Below are positions 29,029-41,000 of a stretch of DNA of 54,894 nucleotides, piece by piece. Both the position numbers and the translations under genes were made by a program. Each line of letters begins with the position of its first letter. Position 1 is the first letter of the stretch. This stretch comes from a virus. Under the pieces are notes generated by a model, which was given only the letters and a program-made list of their open reading frames with translations, searched no databases and was not told the DNA's origin. The DNA is taken from positions 1 through 54,894 of IMG/VR virus record IMGVR_UViG_3300031951_000204, one strand, 5' to 3'.

Positions 29029-32000
29029 ATGGATGACAGCATGTTTCGCCAAAAGGGCGCGGGAGTCCCGCGTGGAAATGAATCGGTCGCGGAGGATGCC
29101 GTTCCGAGTGAACTCAGCGGGGGTGAGGTTCGTGTTCCGATATGGAAGTCGTTTGTTGGAAACAAGGATTTCCAAGAGCGGCAGGCTGGCGCGATAGCGG
29201 CGGAAAAGAGCCTGATGGCTTCCGCCGGGCGCGGCGGCGTGCGGTGGGGTGGTGACAACGGGCGGTTGTTTCGGAAGGCTGGCAGTTCGATTGAGGAATT
29301 TGACGCCGAGCAGTTGGCGGAAGACCCGGAAGCCGGGCCGTTTGCGCGCAAGAGCCTGTTTGACCGTGAGCGCCGGAGTGCGGCGGCGGAATATGATGGG
29401 TATGATTTGAAGCTCCAAGACCCGGCTTTCAAGGCGCGCGGTCTGACGGAAAAAGACCGTCAAGAGCGGCAGTTTGAGTTTGAGGCGTTGCCGGATACGG
29501 ACCCGCGCAAGGCGCAGGCCAAGGCGGCGATTGACGCGGACGACCAGTATCGCGCGGAGAAGGCGGAGATTGAGCAACGGAAGTATAACGCGAAAGTTCG
29601 CGCCACGCAGCTTGGCAACATTGACCCGGATACATGGTGGGCGAATCGCGCCACCATCGGGCAGGCACGCAAGCCCGCGCCGGTCGAGCAGGCGCAAGCG
29701 GCTCGTGGTGAGGCGAGGGCGGCGGATGATTCCGCGATGGGCCGGGAGAAAGAGCTTGATGCGGAGTTGATGAGCGGAGTGAGCGCCGCGCGGCTTGCGC
29801 AGATCAAAGCGGAGAAGGCGGAAATCGCACAAGCGCGCTCGCTGGCCGGTGAGCAGCAGGTTGAGGCGGACATGGCGGTTGATGGCGTCCGGCAGGAAGC
29901 GCAGGCCAAGGTTGACCAGTCTGTTGCGGAGCGTGGTTTTTGGGCTGACACCATTGCGGCGCTCAAGCGCGGCTATGCGGGTGCGGCGCAATCGGCAAAC
30001 ATCCTTCAGGGAGCAACTGACGCGGAGAACGCGCAAGATATTGCGGACTACGAGAAAATGAAGCAGGCCAACCCGGCTTCCACGGAGTTTCAGGAATTTC
30101 TCAATGCCAAGGGCTTTGCGGAGTCCGCCGCGGCATTCATCAAAAACCCCATCAGCATTGTTTCTGAGGTCATCGCGGAGAGCGCGGCGCAAATGGTTCC
30201 ATCCATCGCGCTTGGGTTTGCTGGCGGGTCGGCTGGCGGTGCGTTGGCGTCCGCTCCCACGGCTGGAACCGCGGCCCCGGCGACGGTCCCGATTGGCGCG
30301 GTGGTTGGCAGCGCCATTGGCGCGGGCACCGGCTCATATTTGGCGGAGTATGGCAACGCCATGCTTCAATCCATGCAGGAGGCAGGCATGGACGCGGCTG
30401 ACCCGAAGTCGATCCAAGCATTTTTCGGTGATGAGCAAAAACTTGCCGCCGCCAAGGAGTTTGCGGTGAAGCGCGGCATTCCGATTGCGATTTTTGACGC
30501 GGTTTCGATGGGCCTTGCCGGTAAGTTTATGAAGCCGGTCCAAGTTGCTGCCAAGGGCGGCGCGAAAGTGACGGCTGGGCAGGTTCTCAAGGCCAGCGGC
30601 AAGGAATTGGCCGCGCAGGCTGCGGCGGGTGCTGGCGGTGAGGCCGCGGCGCAGTTGGCGAGCACGGGCGAGATTTCAGAGGGCAAGGCCATCTTCTTGG
30701 AAGGCATTGCGGAAGTCGGATTTGCGCCGTTGGAAGTGGCGAGCAACTTGCGGGAGTTCGGCGGCGCTGCACCGGGCAGCAAGGAAGCGGATTTGATGGA
30801 GCAAACGACAACCGCGCTGACCGCGATTGACCCGGAAGCTGCCCCACCGACACCGCAGGAGATTGGGAATGCCGCTTTCATCACCGGACAGGGTGCCGGG
30901 GTTGAAGGACTGGCGGAAAGCGTGGTGATCGAGCGGGAGCTTGCCGGGATTGACGCGGAGGATACGGCGGCTGTTGCGGCAGCGGATCAAGCGGTTTTGG
31001 ATGCCAAGGCCACGGGTGACGCGGCGACGATCAAAGCGGCGGAGACGGCGCGTGAGTCGGTGATTGGAGGCCGCGCGCATCTTGTTCGCGCCGTGCTCAA
31101 GATAGCCTCCGGGCGGGACATTTCCACGCTGACGGACAACGAGCTTCGATCCATTGGCTACAAGGCGGACAAGGAAAAGCCGGGCGAGTATGTGGAGTTG
31201 GATGCGGATGAAGCCAAGGCGGCGGGCATCACAAAGCCGATGGTGCGCCGTGGCGCGGATGAGTCGGTTGTGATTACTGACGAGGCGCTGAAACGGGTCG
31301 AGGGCATTTTGCCGCGTGCTCGTGCCCGTGTGAAAATGGGCGAGACTGAGGCGCTGGACAAGGCGCAGCAACGCGCCAACACACCGGAATGGGAGGTGGA
31401 CACTTCCGCCGGGCCGGTGCGCGTGAAAGCCACGTCCCCGGAGGATGCGGAGCGCATTGCGGCGGAGACTTCTCCGCTTGGGCAGACGGTTCGCCCCGGC
31501 AGCGCCAAACAGGTTTCTCCGTCGCCCGGAAGTGATTCGGGCAATGCTCCGGGGGGGGCTTCGCCTGTGAACCCGGCGGCGGGGAATCAATCATCCAATG
31601 AAACAGGCCAGCCACAAACGCCGCCGGGAGCGGCCAATCAGCAAACGGGAAGCGCGGGAAATCCAGCGGGAGCTTCGGGAGGAACTGCGAGTAATGCAGG
31701 AGGCGCGCAAGGTGCCGCCGGGCAGGGAAATGCGGTTCCGGGGGCAGGAAAATGGTCAATCGTAGATTCTGACGGAAACTACAAATCGACGTATGACACG
31801 CAAAAGGATGCCGAAGCCGCCGCTGAGTATTTGAACGGCGCGGACAAATCGGGGAAAACTTATTCTGTTCGCCCTGCCACCGCGGAGGAATCCGGCGGAG
31901 CTTCATCAACAGGAGGAAAAGCCGCACCGGGCACCAAAGCTTTAGCCGCGGCTCGCAAGCGCATTGAGCAGATTAAGAGCAAGAACAAACGTCTCGCGGA

Positions 32001-35000
32001 TGCCATTATTGAGACACAAGACCCATCAATGTGGGCGATGATGTCCGAGGACGGGAAAAGCATTTACCTGAACGTCGAACGCATCATCAAGCGCGCCTTG
32101 GAGATTGGAATGAGCGAGGCGCAGGCCGCGCAATACTTCGCCCGCGTGCTCGATGAGGAAATCCGGCACATGGCGCACAATGATTCGGCGCGGAATCAGT
32201 ATGCCAAAATCGCCAAGGAAGCCGGTATTCACTTCGATGAAAAAGCCTTTGAAAACTGGCGCGAGCAGCATTACGGCGAAATCTGGCAAAACGATTTTGT
32301 TGCCCCCGGCAAGGACAAGATCATCCGTGACCTTTACTCGCGGGACACGACAAAGGGGAAAACCCACAACTTTGATTCCCTTCCAGCATGGAAGAAGGCG
32401 TTTGAGGGAATCCGCGCGTTGAGTCAGGGAGATAAAGTCACCGAAGGCAGCAAACTATGGACTAACATCAGAGACACGCTCCGGCAGGCGATTGAGGCCG
32501 CGCTTGCGGCACTCAAAGAGTTCATCGACATCGCCTCACCCACTCTCAAGACAGAAATTCAGAATCTCGAAAATGCACTCAAGCAACTCAATAAACCACG
32601 CGGAGGAACTTCAAAAGCTGGTGGCAAAAAGCCCGCTTCCGGCCAAGCGGGTGCTGGAACTGGCGGGGCGGCCCCACAAGGCGGCGATAGCAGCCCTGAC
32701 AGCAATGGCGGGACTCAGCCGCCACCAAGCGACGGCGCTGGTGCACCATTATCAGTCGGCGCGCGGGTGAGCTTTGTCTCGTCAAGCCCGGTGCTTGGCG
32801 ATATGGCCGGTCAGCGGATTGAGGGGACCATTGCCATCTTGCAGAACGGCATGGCGCGCGTGCGGCCTGATTTCGACCCGTCGATTTCGGTCGCGGTGCC
32901 GGTAGATGAGTTGACGGTGGAGCAGGCGGCAAAACCGCAGGCTAAACCTGCTTCCAACGAGGTTGGCCGCAACAAAAACGGCGATCAGATTTTCACCGAT
33001 GCGAACGGCGTGCGGTATCTTGAGGAAAACGGCTTCCGGATCAACCAGCCGGTTGACATGCGCCCGACGCGCGACGGTGTTGAATCCGTCCCGGTTTCGC
33101 CGCAGGAAATGTTCGACCGCGGCAATCTCCGGTTCCTGACCGAGACAGAGGTTGAGCAGATGCGCGCGGCCAAGGCGGCTGGCGGCAAGGATACCGAGTG
33201 GGAAGTTGCCAACATGGAACTTCTGTCGGAGGACCGCGCACGGATCAATGCGGCGCTGGTTGGGGATGAATCAGTGGTGAACGCGATTCGCAACAGCGAC
33301 CCGCAGAACGCGCGCATTCAGATCACAAGCCGGGTTCGCGCAATCCTCGCAAAATGGCTCAACGCCCGTGAGATTGATCCGAAGTCCTACACCTATTTCA
33401 GCCGCATGGCTGACAACCCGGTGTGGATTGATTCGGTGTTCAAGTCGGTCGGGAAAGAGATTTCCGCGGGCACTCCGCAACAAACACCAACCCCGCCAAC
33501 CAATGAAAAAGAAGGCCAAGGGCAAGGGCAAGCCGAAGGGCAAATGCTGACACCCCCGCCGTCCGGGGATAAATCCCCGGCGGCGCTCACCCCGGAAGAA
33601 GAACAGGCGAAGAAAGACCTGTTTGATGCTTTTGACGGTCTGGTAGATGGATTGGAAGCCGCCCCTCTGCCTGAACCGGAGTTCTACCGCGAGCGCCCGC
33701 CGACCGACCGCTTGCCGCAGATGCAGAAAGCGGCGCAATCGCTCATTTCCGCCGGGGTGGACACTCCCGGCAAGCTGGCCGAGTTCCTTGAGAAAGTCGC
33801 GCCGAACAAGCTCCGGCAGTTTTCGGAGTTCCTTTGGAGGCAGGTCAATTCCTTCCTCATGGGCGACACGGCGGCGGTGGATTGGAATGAAATCTACAAC
33901 GCATCAACGAATCAGGATGCGACAATCAAAGTAGGCGATTGGGTCCGATTCAAGGATCGTCCGGATGAAGGTCCGTGGACGGTTTGGAGCAAGGACGGCG
34001 ACCGTGTGAAGCTGGACAACAGCACGCGCAACCTTTCGTTCAACATCGACAACTTTGAGAAAGTCGATCCGCCGCAGGGGCAGGAGGAAGATGCCGATTT
34101 GAGAGATTCGATTCTTGGCCCTCCCATGGACGCGCCCGCCGAAGTGGTGCTTGATCGTCTCAAAAAACGCCTTCTCAAGCATGCCGAAGGCGGAAACATG
34201 GACCCGCACCAAATTGCCGGAACATGGTTTGAGATATTCTGGAATTTCAACGGTGATGGATACGCCACAATCCAAGGCCGAGGTCACAAGGTTTCCGCGA
34301 AAATATCCGATATTTTAAAGGGCAAAATTGGGGTTCAAGATTCAACGAATGAAGAATCCGCGCCGGAACCCGCCGCCGCCTATCGCCTTGCCTCCCAGCT
34401 TGCCGAGCGGATCAAACGCAAGGAAAAGACCAGCATTCAGGAACTCACCCGCATGGCGAGTGAGGTTTATGGAGGCAGGACCGGCGAAGGCTTCGACATC
34501 AAGACCGCTTATGACTCGGTGGAAATGGCAATCAACATCCTGATTGGAGAATCAGGCATGGAGGTCAACGTGACGCCGGAGCAGGCACGCCAGAACCTCG
34601 AAACCATCCGTGGCTGGCTAGAATACATCCCGACGCAGACGCGCCGCACGGGCGAAATGGATGCGATGCAACAATTTTCCACGCCACCCCATTTTTCCTA
34701 CATCGCTTCATGGGTGGCGGCGGTTGGCAACAAGGACGTTGGATTTGAGCCGTCCGCCGGGCTTGGCGGGCTGGCCGCGTGGATGGCCCGCGCCGGGGCT
34801 GACGTTCGCCTCAACGAACTGAGTCCGCGCCGCCGTGAAATGCTCGACCAGATGCACATTGGCCCGCCCGCCACCGGGCATGATGCCGGAGTGCTTCACT
34901 CCCTGCTTTTGCCAGCGATCAACAACGGCAGTATGCCGCAGCCGACGATTGTGGTGATGAATCCGCCGTTTTCCAACAACGCGGCGGGCCGGAAAGACTT

Positions 35001-38000
35001 GCTGACCGGCGCGAAGCACATTGACGAAGCTCTCAAGCTCCTGCCTCCCGGCGGGCGCTTGGTTGCCATCGTGGGCGAGGGCATGGCGCTGGAAGCTCCG
35101 AAATACAAGCCGTGGTGGGATCGCATCCGCCGCGATTACAACGTCCGCGCCAACATCCATGTCGATGGCCGCGAATACGCCAAGTATGGCACGACCTTTT
35201 CCAACCGGATTCTCGTCATTGACAAGGTGCCCCCGACCGGCGAAAGTATCGTCGGAGGCGAGGTCACACGAATCGAGGATTTGATTCCACTTCTCGACCC
35301 GGTAAGAACAACCCGCCCGACTCCAAATGAAAACGCTGCAATACCCGGAAATCCATCGCCACCCAATCAACAAGGCGGCATCGCTCCGACTCCGCAAGGA
35401 GGGAATGGACCGCGCGGCACCCCAAGAACTCCCGGTTCTCGCACTGGCTCGGGAAGTGCTGGTCAAGGAGGATCAGGAGGACTCGGAAGCGGCAATAGCA
35501 CTAACTCTGGTGGACAGGTCAATGGAGGAAGCAACGCAACTGATAGCGGAAGCGATAACACCGGAACAAATCCTGACGGACAACCTTCAGGACGTGGCGG
35601 ACAGGATTCTAGCGGAACTGCTGCCAAGCTAGACACCGAGGTTGAGCGCGACGAGGCATCGGCTGAGCGCAATGTGGATGAAAACGAGGTTTTCACCGAT
35701 TACACGCCGACGAAGTTCCGGCTGAAAGGATCACAGCCGCACCCGACCACGCTGGTTGAGAGTTCGGCCATGGCAACGACCGAGTTGCCAGCATCCACGG
35801 TCACGCTCAATCTTCCAAAGGAAGTCGTGACATCCGGCGAGCTTTCCGACGCGCAGCTTGAGGCCATTGCCTATGCGGTGCAGGCGCATGAGTCCGTGTT
35901 TGAAAACGGAGAGCGGCAGGGCTTTTTCATCGGTGATGGAACCGGCGTCGGCAAAGGCCGTGAAATTGCCGGGACCATCCTTCACAACTGGCGCGAAGGA
36001 CGGCGCAAGGCTGTTTGGATCACAGAGAAAAAGGATTTGGTGAAAGATGCACGGCGCGACTTTGACGGCATCGGAGGCAAGGATGTTTCTGTGTATGACA
36101 TGGCAAAAAACGTCCCAGCGCCACAAGGCGATGCGGTTGCGTTTTTGACGTATGACGGGTTGAAAGGAAATTTTGACGGCTTGACGCCAGATGGCGGAAT
36201 CCGGAAATCTGACGCCAAAAAACCCGCTCGCATCCAAAACCTTCTCAACTGGCTTGGCGCGGATTTTGATGGGTTGATCGCTTTGGACGAAGTTCATAAC
36301 GCGGGGAACGCGCTGGCGATCAGAGGCAGTCGTGGAACCAAGCAACCGTCACAAAAGGCCATTGCCGTAGTTGAGTTGCAAAAGGTGTTCCCGAAAGCTC
36401 GTTTCCTTTATGTTTCAGCCACCGGAGCGACCGAACCGAACAATCTGGCGTTTGCCTCGCGTCTTGGCATGTGGGGGCCGGGCAAGGCGTTCCGTGATGC
36501 CGTCAACTTCTACAATCAGATCAAATCCGCAGGCATTTCCGCCATGGAGATTGTCGCCCGCGACTTGAAAGCGATGGGTCTTTACGTTGCCCGCACGCTT
36601 TCCTTCAAAGGGCAGGATGGCGGCGAGTCGGTCACATTCACACGGCTTGAGCACAGCCTGACGCCAGATCAGGAAACCATTTACGGGAAAGCAGCGGAAG
36701 CATGGCAAACGATTTTCGCCAACATCGACCGCGCGCTTGCTGTGACAGGAGCAGCAAATAGCTCAAGGGCAAGAAACGCCGCCGCGTCCGCGTTTTGGGG
36801 ATCGCAGCAACGGTTTTTCAACGGCTTGCTTACCGCAATGCAGATGCCTTCCGCGATTGCGGACATGAAGCAGAAGCTGGACGAAGGCGGGTCAATCGTA
36901 ATCCAGTTGATAAATACCAACGAGGAAGCGTTGAACCGTGCAATCGCCCGCGCGCTTGCTGAAAATCCAACCAACCCGGATTACGAGAATGTGGACCTTT
37001 CCTCACGTCAGGACATTCTTGAGTTCATCCATAGCTCCTACCCTGTGAACCAATACGTTGAAGTTCCTAACGGAGTTGATTCGCAGGGGAATCCAAAAAC
37101 TCAATGGGTTCTTCTCACAGATGAAGAGGGCAACGCAATTCCCAACCCGCAGGCTGTTGCCATGCGCGATGCCTTGCTTGATGAAATGGCAAGGCTCCCA
37201 TTGCCCGATCCTCCGCTTGAGCAAATCATCAGGACGTTCGGCGCGGAAGCGGTTGCTGAAATCACCGGTAGGGACAGAAGGCTTATTGAAAAAACGGACG
37301 ACCGAGGAAGCACCCGGAGAGTGGTTGAAAGACGCAACGATTCAAAACGCGAAAAAGAGAAAAACGATTTCCTCGACGGCAAGCGCCGTATCCTCATGTT
37401 TTCGGACAAAGGCGGAACCGGATTCTCCTATCACGCTGGGGCGAACTTCAAGAACCAGCAGAAACGCTATCAATACGTCGTGCAGGCTGGTTGGCGTGCG
37501 GACAAGGCAATTCAAGGGCTTGGCCGGACCCACCGCGCCGATCAGGTCAAGACTCCGGCATTCATCCTTGTTTCCACCAACGTCAGCGGGCACAAACGGT
37601 TCATTTCCACCATCGCGCGGCGCTTGCAACAGCTTGGCGCGCTGACCTCCGGCGAGCGCAAGACCACCGGGCAGGGCTTGTTTGATGACAGCGACAACAT
37701 CGAGGATGCTTATGGTGACAGCGCCGTGACGAGGTTTTTCTTTGACCTGTTCCGCGGCGAGATTCCGGGGCTTGGATTTGACGACATCACAAGGAAACTT
37801 GGATTCCAAAAAACAACAATTGACCCGATAACTGGAGAAGAAGTCACAATCAACAAGCTCTTGGATGATGCGGGATTGCTGAATACAAGCAAGATTCCGG
37901 AACTTAGCCAGTTCCTAAACCGCATCCTCGCGCTGCCGATCCAAGAACAAAACTCGGTGTTCGACGCCTTCATGGAGCGCCGCGAGGTCTTTATCCGGGC

Positions 38001-41000
38001 GGCGAAAGAGTCCGGAAGCTATGACGCCGGGGTTGAAACCTTCAACGCGGACGAGCCGGAAGTCGTGGCGGATGAAGCGGTGTATCAAGACCCCAACTCG
38101 TCAGCGGCGACACGGCTGGTTGAAATCAAGTTCAAGCGGTTCTTCTCCTACAACGATTTCGATTTTGTCACCAGCCTTGCCAAGAATCCGAAATACGTCG
38201 TTTCCCGCGACGGAAAGCGTGTCTATGCGCTGGGTCAAACGGACTTGAACGTGACCATGGATGATGGTCGGGTGCTTCCCGGCTTCAAGCGGTTCACTCT
38301 CAAAAACGTCTCCATCGAGCCAAAGGAAAACTACACGACCGGCCCTCGCCCCGGAAAGGCCAAGGTTGGCGACCAGTTCACCCACAATGGCACGCAATGG
38401 GAGTTGATCGAAATTGACAGCGAGAACGGCAAAGCCCGGATTCGGGAGGTTGGCGTGGACCGGGAGAAACAGGCAATGCCGACCGGCGAGCTTCGTTCCC
38501 TCTACGAGCAAACCGGCAACGTGGTTGATGGCGTGAATGAGAACTCCCACTACGTTCCGGACTATTTCGAGTTGGATCAGGCCGAGGCGCAATCCGAGTG
38601 GAATCGCCTGCTTGCCGCCGAACCGAAGTTTGAGGAAAAGAACGCCACCTTCATTGTCGGATCGACGCTGCCAATCTGGCACCGCATCCCGTTTGCCAAC
38701 AAGCAGGTCAAGCGGGTGAAGATGGATGACGGAAGCTCGTTCCTTGGAATGCTCGTGCCGGAGGACAAGGTGGACGACACCCGCGCCCAACTCGGTGCTT
38801 CCGCATCGGAAGTCACCCCGGCCAAGGCCCGCGCCGCCATCATCGAGCGCGGCGCGCGTGTGGAACTCTCAAACGGCTGGGTGATGAAACGCACCAATTC
38901 GGCTGGCGAGCAACGGATTGAGGTTGTCGGCGTGGATCACACGCAATGGGGAACCGGCACGGAACCGGCGTGGAACCGCTACGGCTACATCGAGCGGATC
39001 AACTTTGCCCCGCGCTACTTCCTCCGCACCGACCTCGACTCAATCGACAAGCTCTTGCGCTACGCGCCAGCGGTGCAGATTGTTGAAGGCCTCCAAGCCG
39101 CCGAACTCCCCGCCCTCCGCGCCGACTCGCCGGAGTGGAAGTCGATGAGCAAGGCACAGCGCGCGGAGTACCTTAAAAAAAAAGGCGGTTTGGAAGCCGC
39201 CCCACTCCCTGAAACCGACGCCAACATCGGGCGTCTCCGCAGCAAGATTCAAGGCGGGATGAACAAGCCGCTTCTTGATGAAGCTCGCCGCCAGCAGGCC
39301 GCGTTTGGCAACATCAGCACGCCGCGCCTTGCCAATCCGGGCAACACCGAGCGGAGCCGGGCGGAACAGGACATTGTGGATGCGCTCTATGAGCACGAGC
39401 GGCAGGTTCGCAAGGACCGCGACGTATTTGCCGAAGCGCGCCGCCGCGTGAACGACGACCCCAAGGGGGTTGAGGAAAAGCTGTTGCAGATTGCCGAGGG
39501 CAAGACGTTCGCCACCGACGACGCGGATCACGTCGCGTTTGCCATGCTCATCAACCAGCGCGCCGCCGAGGCGGGCAACGACTTGACGAAACATGAAGCC
39601 AACATGGCGCTACGCATGGCCTACCGTGCAATGCGCGCCGACACCGCCCGCGAGCTTCGCATCGGCTACGACAAGTTTATGAAGCCGGAGGAACGGGCGC
39701 GGAAGGCGATTGCCGACGCGATTTACACCCCGACGCTGGCGATTGAGAAACGCGCGGCGCAGTTGAATTTCAGCCCGGAGAAGCAACGGGAATACATCCG
39801 GCAGGCCGCGAGCGAGCGGTTGCAGACCATCGAGAAGGCGCTGAAAAAAATGGGCGTCACGCTGGACGAGATTCTTTCCGGCCAAGCGTTCCTCAGCCTG
39901 TCGCAAAACGCCATTCTCAAGCAGGCGCTCGCCGTGCGGACGGCGGAAGAGCGGATGGTGGTCAAGATGCTGCAAGCCAAGACGCCGCTTGAGCGCATCA
40001 AGAAAAAGACCGGGTTCACCGAGGAACGCATCGAGGGAATCCGCGCGATGCTCTACGAGGAACTGCTTGAAAAGGCCAAGGAGAAGGTCCGCGCGGGCAT
40101 GAAGCTGGAAAACTTCAAGGATGCGATGAAAGGGCTGCAAGCCGCCCCACTTCCGGGCGCAGGGCTGACCGAAGAGCAGATTGAGGCGGAAGCGCGCCGG
40201 ATCGTGGAAATCGGGTTTGGCATCCCGCGCGAGACGCCAAAGGCATCCGTCGCCAAGCCGAAGCGGATCAAGCCCAAGGCTGACACCGACCCGCATCAAG
40301 CCGACTGGACCCGCCCCGTGTTCACGGATGGTCTGAATGACTACGATTTCGACACCAAGGACCGGGCGGAGATTATGAAGCGGGTGGAGGCCATCCGTGG
40401 CATCGCCAGCGCCACCGGCAAGATCAACACGCTCACCGGCAAGAAGAAGGCGCAGGCGGAGGCGCTTTTGAAGGAGATTGACGCCATCCTTGCCAAGTAT
40501 GGCACCGACTCGGAGAAAATCTTTGAGGCTGCAAAGCCGGTGGAGGAATACGCTTTCAACATCCACGACCGGGCGCACGTCGCCGCCATCGCCCGCGCGA
40601 TCCAAGCGATTGACGCCGACATCGTGGACAAGGGACTTGAGTGGGTTTATTCATCCATCCTTTCCGGCATCCAGACGATGACGGTGAACGCCACCGCGGC
40701 AATCCCGGCGGCATGGGATATGACTGTGGGCCGCGGCTTTGAAATGGCGGTCAACGCCCTGTTCCGCGACAAATCTTCCTCCACGCCGAACGAGGTCAAA
40801 TACATCCTCAAGGCCGCGCGCCCGGCGCTCGCCCGCGCCATGTCCAACGCATCCGCCACATGGGGCAGCGAGCTTCCCATGTTCGATGAGGATTTCTTGG
40901 GCAAGGCCGCGGACCTCGACAAGCTGTTTGACGGCCACGCGCCGAAGATTGGCGTGATTGGCGGCACCAAGGGCCGGATCATCCGCGTGCCGCTCCGCAT

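Noticed and set aside
28949-29197. 82-residue ORF overlapping the start of the giant gene (MIFHRRAAMAAN...)
   Set aside because: It shares most of its length with the giant gene in another frame and its codon use is poor. The giant frame is far better supported.
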